NCBI RefSeq assembly: GCF_002261185.1
Contig: NZ_NEVQ01000013.1
Location: forward strand, 930,001-994,000
Length of the DNA stretch: 64,000 bases
From: Bordetella genomosp. 4
GTDB taxonomy: Bacteria; Pseudomonadota; Gammaproteobacteria; Burkholderiales; Burkholderiaceae_B
Direction of reading: 5' to 3'
Shown here: piece after piece, positions 34,501 to 45,240 of the stretch
How the letters are laid out: each line of letters begins with the position of its first letter
How positions within the stretch are numbered: the stretch's first letter is position 1
Notes under the pieces: generated by a model
Seen by the model: only the letters and a program-made list of their open reading frames with translations
Told to the model about the DNA's origin: nothing
The model's database searches: none
Position numbers and translations under genes: made by a program

Positions 34501-35827
34501 GGCCCGCTCCTTGGATATGTTCTGATCCCGTGTCCAGCATGTACTGGCGCCATGCCTTGAATTGATTGCGCATGGGCAATTCGCTGGTGCCATTGGTGGA
34601 CACCATGCCATCGGGCAAGACTTTGTCGGTACCCATGTAGCGATGCAGGCTGACCCAATCGCCGCCGTCGGTCAGGTTGCCTTCCTGGCAACGCTTGTAG
34701 ACTTCGACATCGTCGGGCATGACGTTGGACGAAGGGGAATTGATCACGTTGGCATATGTGAGAGCCCGGTCAAACACCCCGTCCGGCGCACCTTTCAGGC
34801 GAAAGGTCTGGATTTCTACCATCGTGCGATTGACCGCGATCGGACGTATCACACGAAACTGCTGAAAAACCGTATGCGGCGAGCCGCTGCCATAGATGAT
34901 GGTATTGTGCCGGTTCACTCCCAGGATCTCACGCGCACGCGCCTCGCCGTGCACCGAGGACAAGGACTCGAAATGCGCCCGCGACACAGGATCACGCGTC
35001 GCTGCAGCGGGATCGAAAATGCCTTCCATATAGCCGTGACCATTGTCATAGGCACGCAGCTCCAGCTTTTCCCAGAACTCGTAGGGTTCGCCATTGCCAT
35101 CCATGATCAACAGCTCAAACGGCATCTCACCCAACACCGCAGCCTCGTCGCGCGCTGCCTGAAACGAAGACTCGTGCGTCACTCGCGCGTGCATGGTGTC
35201 GTGCAGATTTTCGTAAAACACCTTCCAGTTCGAGGGTTGCAGCACGCGGAACACGCCGCCTGCCACCTCGACCTCGCCCACCGGCGAGCGGTCACACATA
35301 TTGTCGATCGACGAGATCACGCCCCCGAGAAAGCTGCGCAGATCCGGCCCCTCGGCTGACTGGCTCGCAAACACAAAGCCGCGATAGCTCTCGACCCTAG
35401 CGACTTTCCTCATCGAAAAATCGGGATGCGCGGGGTCGTAGCAAGTGCCCTCCATGGCATTCTTTAACGGCACCGCCAACGACTTGCCGTCCAGCTTGTA
35501 AGTCCACGCATGGTACGGGCAGCGAAAGAATTTTCCGGTATTGCCATCTCCGTCGGCCAGCAATTTCGCGCCCTTGTGCGGACATCGGTTGTACAGCACG
35601 TGCACGGCACCGCCTGTACTGCGCACCATGATGACATCCTGATCACCGATGCGCGTCGTGTGATAGTCGCCGGTATTGGGCACCTGGCTTTCGTGCCCGA
35701 CATATATCCAGGCCTTGCCGTAGATACGCTTCATTTCCAGACTAAAGATGTCCGGGTCCGTATATACCCGCTTGTTTACGCTATCCGGCCGGACCAACTC
35801 GGCCAGTGCTTCATTGGAAAGCGTCAT
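34487..35827 (-). CDS. Rieske aromatic-ring-hydroxylating dioxygenase, alpha subunit
   Basis: A 446-residue catalytic subunit. The Rieske [2Fe-2S] ligands are CPHKG...CPYHAW (Cys and His pairs near residues 82 and 103). The mononuclear iron is bound by the DxxHxxxxH motif, seen as HDTMHARVTH near residue 215. It inserts O2 into an aromatic ring to give a cis-diol, using electrons from a reductase and ferredoxin that are not encoded nearby. The ATG at 35827 is chosen because GGGAG precedes it. It leads a (-) operon with beta subunit, isochorismatase-fold protein and SDR, divergent from an ABC receptor gene across a 257-bp region. The aromatic substrate is unknown. Confidence 0.92.
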   Translation of the reverse strand: MTLSNEALAELVRPDSVNKRVYTDPDIFSLEMKRIYGKAWIYVGHESQVPNTGDYHTTRIGDQDVIMVRSTGGAVHVLYNRCPHKGAKLLADGDGNTGKFFRCPYHAWTYKLDGKSLAVPLKNAMEGTCYDPAHPDFSMRKVARVESYRGFVFASQSAEGPDLRSFLGGVISSIDNMCDRSPVGEVEVAGGVFRVLQPSNWKVFYENLHDTMHARVTHESSFQAARDEAAVLGEMPFELLIMDGNGEPYEFWEKLELRAYDNGHGYMEGIFDPAAATRDPVSRAHFESLSSVHGEARAREILGVNRHNTIIYGSGSPHTVFQQFRVIRPIAVNRTMVEIQTFRLKGAPDGVFDRALTYANVINSPSSNVMPDDVEVYKRCQEGNLTDGGDWVSLHRYMGTDKVLPDGMVSTNGTSELPMRNQFKAWRQYMLDTGSEHIQGAGRAVA

Positions 35828-36084
35828 CGCCATCTCCCAAAAGGTCCAGAGACCTAACACCAGATACCCGACAATCTAGAGACATCCCGACCGGCAAAAT
35901 AGCCAGAGTTCGCAATCCGGTATCCATGTTTGGCAAAAACGCGCCTCGCTGCACGATACGGATAAGACCGGGCGCCAGCCCGCCAAATTCGGATAGTTTG
36001 CAGCCATGGGTTTGCGCACAATCTGCACGAGGCTTGGCGACTTCCGCCGGCGTATTGCAGTGCCACAAACCTGGACCCGACACC

Positions 36085-37281
36085 ATGAGTAAAGCTGCCT
36101 CCCTTGCGCGCATGCGCGCCACAGCGACCGTTGCCGCCTTGATCGCCAGCCTGGCGTTCTGTCCTGCCCAAGCAGAAGACGCCGTCAAAATCGGCCTCTT
36201 GACCACGCTGTCCGGCCCTGGCAGCGCGCTGGGCAATGAAATCCGCGACGGCTTCAACCTCGCCGTGGAGCATGCAGGCGGCAAGCTCGGTGGCGTGCCC
36301 GTCGAACTGGAAATCGAAGACGATCACCAAGACCCGCAAACCGCACGCCGCGCGGTCGAACGCTTTCTCAAACGCGACAAAGTCGATGTTGTGACCGGCG
36401 TCGTGTTCTCGAATGTCCTCTTGCCCGTACTCCCTGAAATCCTGCGCAGCGATACCGTCTATCTATCGGTAAACACCGGTCCCAAAGACTACGCTGGCGC
36501 AAAATGTGATCCGCGCTTTTATGCCGTCGCCTGGCAGAACGAAGACATCCCCGCCGCCATGGGCAAGTTCGCAACCGAAAAAGGCTACAAAAGCGTCGCC
36601 CTCATTGCCCCCAACTATCCTGGCGGGCGCGAATCGCTGGATGGTTTCAAACGCCTGTACAAAGGCACCATCGCCGACGAGGTCTACACCAAACTCAGCC
36701 AGCTCGATTTTTCCGCCGAACTGGCGCAATTGCGCGCCACCAAGCCTGACGCCGTGTTCTTGTTCCTGCCAGGCGGCCTGGGCGTGAACTTCATCAAACA
36801 GATGGGCGCGGCCGGCATGGACAAACAAATGGCCATTCTCACCCCGGGTTTCTCCGCCGACGTAGACACGATTCGCGCCGTCGGCGACGCCATGGAAGGC
36901 CTGTACAACGCCTCACAGTGGGCCGCCGACCTGGATAATCCCGCCAACAAAAAATTCGTGGCCGACTTTGAAAAATCCTACGGGCGCTCACCCACCATGT
37001 ACGCCGCCCAGGCCTACGACACCGCCATGCTCATCGACAGCGCCGTACGCAAAGTCGGCGGCAAAATGGAAGACAAAGCCGCCTTCAGGCAAGCCCTGAA
37101 AGCCGCGGACTTTCAATCCATCCGCGGCAGTTTCAAATTCAACACCAACCAGTATCCGATCCAGGACATCTACATGCGCCAAGTCCAGCGCACCGCGGAT
37201 GGCAAACTGCAAAACAAACTCGTCGGCACCACGCTGACCAACCATGCAGACGCCTTCGCCGCCGAATGCAAAATGCCGTAA
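36085..37281 (+). CDS. ABC transporter substrate-binding protein (aromatic/branched-chain type, orphan)
   Basis: A 398-residue periplasmic receptor. A signal peptide (about residues 1-31, ending AQAED) precedes VKIGLLTTLSGPGSALGNE, the Peripla_BP_6 opening. No permease or ATPase gene is adjacent. It is divergent from the Rieske dioxygenase operon, so its ligand is probably the aromatic acid that the dioxygenase attacks. The ATG at 36085 lacks a strong ribosome binding site, and an in-frame ATG lies at 36112. A stem with a long U-run follows at 37436-37469. Confidence 0.9.
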   Translation: MSKAASLARMRATATVAALIASLAFCPAQAEDAVKIGLLTTLSGPGSALGNEIRDGFNLAVEHAGGKLGGVPVELEIEDDHQDPQTARRAVERFLKRDKVDVVTGVVFSNVLLPVLPEILRSDTVYLSVNTGPKDYAGAKCDPRFYAVAWQNEDIPAAMGKFATEKGYKSVALIAPNYPGGRESLDGFKRLYKGTIADEVYTKLSQLDFSAELAQLRATKPDAVFLFLPGGLGVNFIKQMGAAGMDKQMAILTPGFSADVDTIRAVGDAMEGLYNASQWAADLDNPANKKFVADFEKSYGRSPTMYAAQAYDTAMLIDSAVRKVGGKMEDKAAFRQALKAADFQSIRGSFKFNTNQYPIQDIYMRQVQRTADGKLQNKLVGTTLTNHADAFAAECKMP

Positions 37282-37435
37282 TTCAAACCTGGGATTCAGA
37301 CATGCAAGAGCTAAGCGAATATCACCCAACGTACTCGTTCAAGCCAAATCCCTTCAAAAAAACTCGGAACACCGTTGCACTGCCCAGCCTCGACGTCCAA
37401 TAGAACGCCAACGTTGCCACCTTTACCGGCCCAAC

Positions 37436-37469
37436 AAAAAAAGCCCAGCTAAAAAGCCAGGCTTTTTTT
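37436..37469. terminator. Bidirectional terminator between the ABC receptor and purL
   Basis: AAAAAAAGCC (37436-37445) pairs with GGCTTTTTTT (37460-37469), so a U-run follows the stem on both strands. It lies between the stops of two convergent genes. Confidence 0.75.
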
Positions 37470-37488
37470 CACCGAAAGCAGTTAACGC

Positions 37489-40400
37489 TCACCCCACCCA
37501 GACGCGAGCATTACGGAACATCCGCATCCACGGGCTATAGGCACCACCACTATCGGCATCCCCCCATTGCTGAGGCGCCCAAGACATCATCACATTACGC
37601 GTCACACGCTCAGGGTGCGGCATGATCACAGTAAAGCGCCCATCGGCCGTCGTCACCGACGTCTGCCCATCCGGACTGCCGTTCGGGTTAAACGGATAAG
37701 CCTCCGTCGCCTTGCCATAGTTGTCGATAAACCGCGCAGCGACCAGAACCTTGCCCGCGTCGCCTTGCTTGCTGTAGTCCGCATAGCCTTCGCCGTGCGC
37801 CACCGCTACAGGCACTCGCGTCCCTTCCATTCCCTTGAAGAAGATGGACGGCGATGCAGCCAACTCGACCAGCGACAAACGCGCCTCGTACTTCTCGGAT
37901 TGGTTACGCGTGAATCGCGGCCAGAACTCTGCACCAGGGATCATCGGCGCCAACGCCGCCATCATCTGGCAACCGTTACACACACCCAAGCCAAAGGTAT
38001 CCGAACGCCCGAAATACGCCGCGAACTGATCCGACAAACGGCTATTAAACCGAATCGTACGCGCCCAGCCTTCACCCGCGCCCAGCACATCGCCGTAGCT
38101 GAAGCCACCGACAGCCACCAGACCCTGCATCGTGCTCAGATCAATACGGCCTGACAACAAGTCGGTCATGTGCACGTCAACCGCATCAAAGCCCGCCGTA
38201 TCAAACGCCCAGGCCATTTCAACCTGGCTGTTGCAACCCTGCTCACGCAAGATCGCGACACGAGGACGCTTGCCCATCGCGATGAACGGCGCGGCGATGT
38301 CCTCTTGCGGGTCGAATGCCACGCGTGGTGACAGGCCAGGGTCCTTGACGTCGTTCCACGTATCCAGCTCTGCCTGTGCGCAGGCCGGATTATCCCGGCG
38401 CGTCATGATCTGGTAGCTGACCTCGCTCCAGGCACGCCCCAGATTGGCGCGCGGCTCGCTCCAGATCTTCTTACCGTCACGATAAAACTCGACTGTATCG
38501 GTATCGTTCAGCCCGCCAATCACATGCGAATGCGCCGACAGCCCCGCACCGCGCAGGACTTGCATCACCGCATCGCGCTCGGATGCGGGGACTTGAATCA
38601 CCGCACCGGCTTCCTCGGTAAAGAGTGCCTTGAGCGTCAGCTCATCACGTTGCACCGCGACCTGCTCGGGACGGATCTTGTAATCGCCCCAATCCGCCGA
38701 GTTCGCATCGAAGGTCAACATGTCCAGGTTGACCGAAATCCCGGTGCGGCCGGCAAACGCCATTTCGCACAAGGTAGCAAACAGACCGCCGTCGGAACGG
38801 TCGTGATACGCCAACAATACCCCAGCCTCGGCCAAGGTCCGAATCGTCACAAAGAAAGCGCGCAAATCCTGCGGCTCGTCGATATCCGGCACGCTTTCGC
38901 CGACCTGGTTGTAGGCCTGCGCCAGGATAGAGCCACCCATGCGATGCCGGCCACGGCCCAGATCGATCACGATCAGCACGCTGTCGCCCACCTCGGACCG
39001 CAGTTGCGGCGTCAGGCTGGCACGCGCGTCGCCCACCGGCGCGAACGCCGTCACGATCAGCGACACAGGCGCCACGACCTGGCGATTTTCACCGTCCTGG
39101 TTCCACGAGGTCTTCATGGACAGGGAGTCTTTGCCGACTGGGATCGACAGGCCCGTTGCCTGGCACAGTTCGCTGACGGCAGACACCGTGTCGTACAAGG
39201 CAGCATCCTGACCGTCGACACCGCACGCGGCCATCCAGTTGGCCGACAGCTTGATGTCCTCCAGGCGCGCCACATCAGCGGCAGCCAGGTTGGTCAGCGC
39301 CTCGGCAACAGCCATACGGCCCGATGCCGGTGCATTCAATACAGCCAGCGGCGTGCGCTCGCCCATCGCCATGGCCTCGCCACGGAAACCCTCGTAATCG
39401 GCCAACGTGACCGCGCAATCCGCCACCGGGATCTGCCATGGCCCGACCATCTGGTCACGGCTCGACAAACCACCCACGGTACGGTCGCCAATGGTGATCA
39501 AGAATGATTTGTTGGCCACAGTCGGATGACGCAACACGCGATAGGCGGCCTCGGTCAGGTCGATGCCCACCAGATCCAAGGGCTCCGACACACCAGGCAA
39601 GCGCTGCACATCGCGCGTCATGCGCGGAGGCTTGCCCAGAATCACATCGATCGGCACATCGACTGGCCGCGCATTGGCGTCGCCTGCGGCCGCAGAGTCC
39701 ACAACCGCCGCACTCTCACCGGCTGCAGCCGTATCAACACCCGGCAGCCCTTCGCCATCCACCACACGCAGTTGGCGCTCTTCTGTCGCCACCCCTACGA
39801 CCGCATACGGGCAACGCTCACGACGCGCGATCGCGTCGAAACGCTCCAGGTCCTGCGGCAAGATCGACAGCACATAGCGCTCTTGCGACTCGTTGCTCCA
39901 GATCTCGGCCGGCGACAGGCCGGACTCCTCCAGCGGCACACGCTTCAAATCGAAAACTGCACCGCGGCCGGCATCGTTGACCAATTCGGGGAAGGCATTG
40001 GACAAACCGCCCGCACCCACGTCATGGATCGCCAGAATCGGATTATTCGTACCTTGCTGCCAGCAACGATCGATGACCTCTTGCGCGCGGCGCTCGATTT
40101 CCGGGTTGCCGCGCTGCACCGAATCAAAGTCCAGCTCGGCGGAGTTGCTGCCCATGCTGATACTGGAGGCCGCGCCACCGCCCATCCCGATACGGAAGCC
40201 CGGACCGCCCAACTGGATCAGCAAGGCACCGGGGGGAATGATTTCTTTCTTGGTCAGCTCGGCATCGATGCTGCCCAGACCGCCCGCGATCATAATGGGC
40301 TTGTGATAGCCCCAGCGCGTATCGCCCGCGGTCTGTTCGTACGTCCGGAAATAACCCAACAGGTTTGGCCGGCCAAATTCGTTATTGAACGCAGCACCGC

Positions 40401-41571
40401 CAATAGGGCCATCAATCATGATGGACAGCGGCGAAGCAATACGGTCGGGCAAGCCATGATGATCGGCTTCCCACGGCTGCATGGCATCCGGAAAGCGCAA
40501 ATGCGACACGGTAAAGCCCGTCAGGCCGGCTTTGGGTTTGGATCCACGGCCGGTAGCGCCCTCGTCGCGGATCTCTCCGCCCGCACCGGTCGCGGCCCCC
40601 GGAAACGGCGCAATCGCCGTGGGGTGGTTGTGCGTCTCGACCTTCATCAAGGTATGCACGGTGGCATCGCGCCGCACATAGCGCGCAGCCTCGCCGCCCT
40701 GCCCGTCAGACGTCGGCACACCGGCTTGGAAACGTTGGGCAGCACCGCCCTCCATGACGGCTGCGTTATCCGAATACGCAATGACCGTGCCCTGAGGCTG
40801 AGCCTTGTGCGTAGCGCGGATCATGCCGAACAGCGTTTCTGATTGCGGCTGGCCGTCAATCACCCATTGGGCGTTGAAAATCTTGTGGCGGCAGTGTTCG
40901 CTGTTGGCCTGGGCGAACATCATCAGTTCGACGTCCGTGGGATCGCGCCCCAGGCTGGTGAACGACTGCGCCAGGTAATCGATCTCGTCTTCGGACAGCG
41001 CCAAGCCCAATGTCGTATTGGCCTCAACCAATGCATCACGCCCCTGTGCCTGTACAGCGACAGTGCGCATGGGCTTGCCTGCCAGCGGCTGAAACAGCGC
41101 CTGAGCGTCAAAATCCGCTCCCACGACGGTTTCCGTCATGCGGTCATGCAGGCAATCGGCCGCACGGGCCAACATCGCATCATCCAGCGTTTTCGCGCCC
41201 AGCAGGCCGCGCTCGGGCACCAGGAAATAACGCACGCCGCGCTCGATGCGCCGCACCGCAGCCAGGCCACAGTTGTGGGCAATATCGGTCGCCTTGCTGG
41301 CCCACGGGGAAATCGTACCCAGGCGGGGGATCACCAGCAGAGTCAGGCTCTTGGCCGGCGCCTCGCCAGCCACGGGCGTGCCGTAGTCCAGCAACTGCGT
41401 CAATTGCTGCTGCTGAGCGTCATCCAGGGCGGTATCCGTACTGATGAAATGTTCGTAGCGGGCGGAAACGTCTGCGACAGGCAGGCCCGCCTCTTGCAGC
41501 TGTGCCAGGAGACGCTCGCGGCGAAAGGCGGAAAGGACAGAAGAACCGGGCAAATGCTGGACGAGAGACAC
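37489..41571 (-). CDS. purL: Phosphoribosylformylglycinamidine synthase
   Basis: A 1360-residue single-chain FGAM synthase (purine synthesis step 4), matching the large proteobacterial PurL. The N-terminal domain (about residues 1-170) is followed by an ATP-binding synthetase core repeating the PurM-like fold ([15 protein letters not shown] and similar) and a C-terminal class I glutaminase. The glutaminase shows [19 protein letters not shown] and the nucleophile in [13 protein letters not shown], with His-Glu in PHPERV near the end. It is cytosolic and uses glutamine, ATP and FGAR. It is monocistronic, with a terminator at 37436-37469 downstream. Confidence 0.97.
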   Translation of the reverse strand: MSLVQHLPGSSVLSAFRRERLLAQLQEAGLPVADVSARYEHFISTDTALDDAQQQQLTQLLDYGTPVAGEAPAKSLTLLVIPRLGTISPWASKATDIAHNCGLAAVRRIERGVRYFLVPERGLLGAKTLDDAMLARAADCLHDRMTETVVGADFDAQALFQPLAGKPMRTVAVQAQGRDALVEANTTLGLALSEDEIDYLAQSFTSLGRDPTDVELMMFAQANSEHCRHKIFNAQWVIDGQPQSETLFGMIRATHKAQPQGTVIAYSDNAAVMEGGAAQRFQAGVPTSDGQGGEAARYVRRDATVHTLMKVETHNHPTAIAPFPGAATGAGGEIRDEGATGRGSKPKAGLTGFTVSHLRFPDAMQPWEADHHGLPDRIASPLSIMIDGPIGGAAFNNEFGRPNLLGYFRTYEQTAGDTRWGYHKPIMIAGGLGSIDAELTKKEIIPPGALLIQLGGPGFRIGMGGGAASSISMGSNSAELDFDSVQRGNPEIERRAQEVIDRCWQQGTNNPILAIHDVGAGGLSNAFPELVNDAGRGAVFDLKRVPLEESGLSPAEIWSNESQERYVLSILPQDLERFDAIARRERCPYAVVGVATEERQLRVVDGEGLPGVDTAAAGESAAVVDSAAAGDANARPVDVPIDVILGKPPRMTRDVQRLPGVSEPLDLVGIDLTEAAYRVLRHPTVANKSFLITIGDRTVGGLSSRDQMVGPWQIPVADCAVTLADYEGFRGEAMAMGERTPLAVLNAPASGRMAVAEALTNLAAADVARLEDIKLSANWMAACGVDGQDAALYDTVSAVSELCQATGLSIPVGKDSLSMKTSWNQDGENRQVVAPVSLIVTAFAPVGDARASLTPQLRSEVGDSVLIVIDLGRGRHRMGGSILAQAYNQVGESVPDIDEPQDLRAFFVTIRTLAEAGVLLAYHDRSDGGLFATLCEMAFAGRTGISVNLDMLTFDANSADWGDYKIRPEQVAVQRDELTLKALFTEEAGAVIQVPASERDAVMQVLRGAGLSAHSHVIGGLNDTDTVEFYRDGKKIWSEPRANLGRAWSEVSYQIMTRRDNPACAQAELDTWNDVKDPGLSPRVAFDPQEDIAAPFIAMGKRPRVAILREQGCNSQVEMAWAFDTAGFDAVDVHMTDLLSGRIDLSTMQGLVAVGGFSYGDVLGAGEGWARTIRFNSRLSDQFAAYFGRSDTFGLGVCNGCQMMAALAPMIPGAEFWPRFTRNQSEKYEARLSLVELAASPSIFFKGMEGTRVPVAVAHGEGYADYSKQGDAGKVLVAARFIDNYGKATEAYPFNPNGSPDGQTSVTTADGRFTVIMPHPERVTRNVMMSWAPQQWGDADSGGAYSPWMRMFRNARVWVG

Positions 41572-42021
41572 GATGCGGGCGCCGTTTGGAAAGTGGAAAG
41601 AAGCAAAACAGGCATTTTACCTTTTCAGGGATTTCCCGAGCGAATCCCCCTAAAGTTGTGCAGAACCCGGGCCCGCCGGAGTTACAAAATAATTCAAAAT
41701 CGCACTACATCCGTGATGCCGCTATGCAGCAAACAGCACCCTCCCTGGAAAATCGGCCAGAAAAATCTCTTCTTTGAGGCCAGATCGCGGGCAATTTCCG
41801 TGCCGCAACATGTTGCAAAAGCCCTTCATCCACGGGAAAACACGCACTAACGCAAGGCGCGGTCAACGGTAGGATGCTGCGATCCTGGCCCGTATGGCCT
41901 GCATGGCTTGCTCTGGCCTGTTTGCGTTGGCATGCGTGCGCTAGCCGGACTGCTGTTTATCCCGGTTATCTGCATTTTCTGTTTTCCGATTACTGCCCTC
42001 TATTCCAAGCTGCTGTTACCC
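41572..42021. other. Intergenic region between purL and the TRAP operon
   Basis: About 450 bp between divergent genes, expected to hold the purL and TRAP promoters. An open frame from 41908 runs into dctQ and would add a fifth hydrophobic stretch, but it has no ribosome binding site. No clear operator or riboswitch was recognised by eye. Confidence 0.45.
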
Positions 42022-42561
42022 ATGTCCCACCCAGACGTCCCCGTCGACTCGGCCAATCCTGCCGAACCCATCATCCCCGCCACCCCCGATCCTGACGTCA
42101 AAGTCCCCCTGGCTATCGAAGACTGGCTCGCCGTCGGCGTACTGGCGGTCCTTGCCCTGATCACCTTTGTCAACGTCCTGGTGCGCTATTTCACCGATCA
42201 GTCGTTTGCGTGGACCGAAGAAATCTCGGTGTTCCTGTTGATCGTGCTGACCATGGCGGGAGGCAGTAGCGCATTTGTCCGCAACCACCATATCCGTATC
42301 GAGGCGGTCGCCGATAGCGGCTCGCCCGCCCGCCAGCGACGACTGGCCATCATTTCGCACACCGTCGTCCTGCTGTTTTTCATCTTGCTGACGGTGTTGT
42401 CTGCCCGCCTGGTGCTGGACGAGTACATGTACGAGGAAACATCGCCCGCCATCGGCGTGCCGACGTGGTGGTATTCGATCTGGCTGCCGGCCATGGCGGC
42501 GGCGATTGCGCTGCGCACCCTGGGCACACTGCGCCGTCTCCTGCAGGGCAAAACGCAATGA
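42022..42561 (+). CDS. dctQ: TRAP transporter small permease subunit DctQ
   Basis: A 179-residue membrane protein with four hydrophobic segments, near residues 35-57, 65-85, 110-135 and 150-168. The family motif FVNVLVRYFTDQSFAWTEEISVF lies across the first two. DctQ associates with DctM. The ATG at 42022 is preferred because it leaves the normal four-helix topology; the open frame upstream to 41908 would add another hydrophobic stretch. No strong ribosome binding site is seen. Its stop overlaps the dctM start. Confidence 0.85.
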   Translation: MSHPDVPVDSANPAEPIIPATPDPDVKVPLAIEDWLAVGVLAVLALITFVNVLVRYFTDQSFAWTEEISVFLLIVLTMAGGSSAFVRNHHIRIEAVADSGSPARQRRLAIISHTVVLLFFILLTVLSARLVLDEYMYEETSPAIGVPTWWYSIWLPAMAAAIALRTLGTLRRLLQGKTQ

Positions 42562-43856
42562 TCGCCGCCCTGCTTTTCATCGTCTTCGCCATCCTGATGG
42601 TCATTGGCGTCCCAGTGTGCGTGTCGCTGGGCGTTGCGGGCACGCTGGCCATTGCGATCTCCAATCACGATGTCGCGTGGTTCGGCCTGTTGGCCGTCCC
42701 GCAGAATTTTTACGCTGGCTTAGCCAAGTATCCCTTGTTGGCCATCCCGATGTTTGTGCTGGTCGGCTCGATTTTCGACCGGTCAGGGGTGGCTCGCCGG
42801 CTCGTCGATCTGGCCATTGCCATCGTGGGACGCGGCCCCGGCATGCTGCCGCTGATCGCCATTGCCGTTGCCATGTTCCTGGGCGGCATTTCGGGCTCGG
42901 GGCCGGCCTGCGCGGCAGCCGTCGGCGCCGTCATGATCACCGCTATGTCGCGCGCAGGATATCCTGCGCCGTTTTCCGCCTCGGTCGTTGCAGCCGGCGC
43001 CGCCACCGACATCCTGATCCCGCCGTCTATCGCATTCATCATCTATTCGGTACTGGTGCCGGGCGCGTCCGTGCCCGCGCTGTTCGCCGCCGGCATGGTG
43101 CCCGGCATTCTGGCCGGCATCGCCCTGATCGTGCCCGCCGTATGGCTGTCCCGCAAGCACAAACTCGGCATTCAGGAAGCCCACCTGCCCCGTCCACCCT
43201 TTTGGGCCAGCTTGCGCGAGGCCAGTTGGGGCCTGGCAGCCCCTGTCCTGATCCTGGGCGGGATGCGGATGGGCTGGTTCACCCCGACCGAGGCCGCGGT
43301 CGTCGCCGTGTTCTATGGCCTGTTCGTCGGCATGTTCATCCATCGCACGATCAAGGTCCGCGACCTGTTCATCATCTTGCGCGAGGCCGCCGAGCTCTCG
43401 GCGGTCATCATGATGGTGGTCGCCTTGGCCGGCATCTTTGCCTGGGCACTGTCCACACTGAGCATCATCGACCCGATCACCCACGCGATCGTCAATTCGG
43501 GCTTGGGTGAATGGGGCGTACTGTCCTTATTGATCCTGCTGCTGATGACGATGGGTATGTTCCTGGATGGCATCTCGATCTTTTTGATCTTTGTGCCGCT
43601 GCTGATGCCCATCGCCAATGCCTATGGATGGGACCCCGTCTGGTTTGGCGTCATCCTGACCTTGAAAGTGGCGCTGGGCCAATTCACCCCGCCGCTGGCT
43701 GTCAATCTGATGGTATCTTGCCGCATTGCTCGCGTACCTATGGAATCCACGATCCCGTGGGTATTGTGGCTGTTGGCGGCGATGTTCCTGGTACTGGTCG
43801 CGGTATTGGTGTTTCCGCAACTGGCACTGTGGCTGCCGCACAAGCTGGGGTATTGA
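42558..43856 (+). CDS. dctM: TRAP transporter large permease subunit DctM
   Basis: A 432-residue membrane protein with about 12 hydrophobic segments. It has the DctM features YPLLAIPMFVLVGSIFDRSGV, GGISGSGPACAAAVG and ILIPPSIAFIIYS, and the C-terminal GQFTPPLAVNLMV. It is the sodium-driven carboxylate channel of the TRAP system. The ATG overlaps the dctQ stop as ATGA, which places the true start at 42558 rather than the more upstream opening of the frame. Confidence 0.92.
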   Translation: MIAALLFIVFAILMVIGVPVCVSLGVAGTLAIAISNHDVAWFGLLAVPQNFYAGLAKYPLLAIPMFVLVGSIFDRSGVARRLVDLAIAIVGRGPGMLPLIAIAVAMFLGGISGSGPACAAAVGAVMITAMSRAGYPAPFSASVVAAGAATDILIPPSIAFIIYSVLVPGASVPALFAAGMVPGILAGIALIVPAVWLSRKHKLGIQEAHLPRPPFWASLREASWGLAAPVLILGGMRMGWFTPTEAAVVAVFYGLFVGMFIHRTIKVRDLFIILREAAELSAVIMMVVALAGIFAWALSTLSIIDPITHAIVNSGLGEWGVLSLLILLLMTMGMFLDGISIFLIFVPLLMPIANAYGWDPVWFGVILTLKVALGQFTPPLAVNLMVSCRIARVPMESTIPWVLWLLAAMFLVLVAVLVFPQLALWLPHKLGY

Positions 43857-43918
43857 GCATCACACCCAGCCGTTGAATCAATAACGCATAAATTTCACAA
43901 ACACGAGGAGATAACCCC

Positions 43919-44947
43919 ATGAAGCTACGCAACCTGATCGGCGCCGCCTTGTGCGCGGCAGCCGCATTCGCGTTAACCCCGGCGCACGCTCAGAACTACA
44001 AGTCGGAATACAAACTCTCCATCGTCGTAGGCACCAGCTTTCCCTGGGGCCAAGGCGCGGTGATCTGGTCGGATCTGGTGCGCGAACGCACCAACGGGCG
44101 CATCAACATCAAAGTCTATCCCGGCACCTCGCTGGTCCAGGGCGATCAGACCCGTGAATTCACTGCCATCCGTCAGGGCGTCATCGACATGGCCGTCGGC
44201 TCGACCATCAACTGGTCGCCGCAGGTCAAACAGCTCAATCTGTTTTCGCTGCCCTTCCTGATGCCTGACTACGCCGCTATTGACGCGCTGGTACAAGGCG
44301 ACGTCGGCGCGGAGCTGTTCAAGGTCATTGAAAAAGCCGGCGTCGTTCCGCTGGCCTGGGGTGAAAACGGCTATCGTCAGTTGAGCAACTCGCGCCACGC
44401 CATCTCCAAGCCCGAGGATCTCAAGGGCCTGAAACTGCGCGTCGTCGGCTCGCCGCTTTACATCGACACCTTCACCGCCCTGGGCGCCAACCCCGCCCAA
44501 ATGAGCTGGGCCGATGCGCAGCCTGCACTGGCCAGCGGCGCAGTAGATGGTCAGGAGAATCCCCTATCGATTTACACCGGCGCAAAGCTCTACGATGTCG
44601 CCCAGAAATACCTGACGTTGTGGAATTACGTTGCCGATCCGCTGGTGTTTGTCGTCAATCGCGAAGTCTGGGAATCCTGGTCTGAAGCCGATCGCAAGAT
44701 CGTCCGCGAAGCTGCCATCGAAGCCGGCAAGAAAGAAATCGCGATCGCCCGTAAAGGCGTGACCCCGGAAGACCCATCGTTACTCAAGGAAATCGAAGGC
44801 CATGGCGTAACCGTCACATCGCTGACGGAGGAACAACACAAAGCATTTGTCGCCGTGACCAAGCCGGTCTACGACAAATGGAAATCACGTGTCGGCGAAG
44901 ACCTGGTCAACATGGCCGAAAAAGCCATCGCCGCCCGCAAGAAATAA
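43919..44947 (+). CDS. dctP: TRAP transporter substrate-binding protein DctP
   Basis: A 342-residue receptor with a signal peptide (about residues 1-24, ending AHAQN) and the TRAP pattern LKLRVVGSPLYIDTFTALGANP, whose arginine usually clamps the substrate carboxylate. ENPLSIY follows. A GAGGAG precedes the ATG. It completes a three-gene Q-M-P transporter for an organic acid, transcribed away from purL. A strong intrinsic terminator follows at 45021-45051. No regulator gene is adjacent. Confidence 0.92.
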   Translation: MKLRNLIGAALCAAAAFALTPAHAQNYKSEYKLSIVVGTSFPWGQGAVIWSDLVRERTNGRINIKVYPGTSLVQGDQTREFTAIRQGVIDMAVGSTINWSPQVKQLNLFSLPFLMPDYAAIDALVQGDVGAELFKVIEKAGVVPLAWGENGYRQLSNSRHAISKPEDLKGLKLRVVGSPLYIDTFTALGANPAQMSWADAQPALASGAVDGQENPLSIYTGAKLYDVAQKYLTLWNYVADPLVFVVNREVWESWSEADRKIVREAAIEAGKKEIAIARKGVTPEDPSLLKEIEGHGVTVTSLTEEQHKAFVAVTKPVYDKWKSRVGEDLVNMAEKAIAARKK

Positions 44948-45020
44948 GCAGCAACCCAAGGGGATATGGCGGCCACGGCCGCCAACCGGAAGGCACGGCC
45001 AACAGAGCCCGCTTCCACGA

Positions 45021-45051
45021 CGGACGCCGATCGGCGTCCGTTTTTTTTTTT
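45021..45051 (+). terminator. Intrinsic terminator after dctP
   Basis: Adjacent perfect 10-bp arms (CGGACGCCGA then TCGGCGTCCG) are followed by eleven T residues, a canonical rho-independent terminator ending the TRAP operon. Confidence 0.9.
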
Positions 45052-45213
45052 GCTGACATGTTGCACGGCCACGACCGGGGCATCAGAAACAGACTATTCC
45101 TATAGGCTCAAATACCCCGTTTCGCAAGACGGGGCGACACGTGCACGCTATGTTCTGGCTCACGCACGAATGTTGCGTTCCGGCGCGCTCACCTACACGG
45201 AGAACGTTTTTTG

Positions 45214-45229
45214 GTATAAAATTTTATAC
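45214..45229. promoter_or_regulatory. Palindromic operator of the toxin-antitoxin genes
   Basis: A perfect 16-bp palindrome, GTATAAAATTTTATAC, ends 11 bp before the toxin ATG. It contains TATAAA, so it probably overlaps the -10 element, as expected for autorepression by the antitoxin or the toxin-antitoxin complex. Confidence 0.65.
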
Positions 45230-45240
45230 AATCATTATTA

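Noticed and set aside
38524-40842. Long antisense frames of 327 and 438 residues in purL
   Set aside because: They are shadows of a large high-GC gene in the opposite strand; purL is clearly coding.
41908-42021. N-terminal extension of dctQ by 38 residues
   Set aside because: No ribosome binding site and it would add a fifth hydrophobic segment to a normally four-helix protein.
42506-43510. 334-residue frame over dctM
   Set aside because: Very Arg/His-rich, out of frame with the clear DctM protein.
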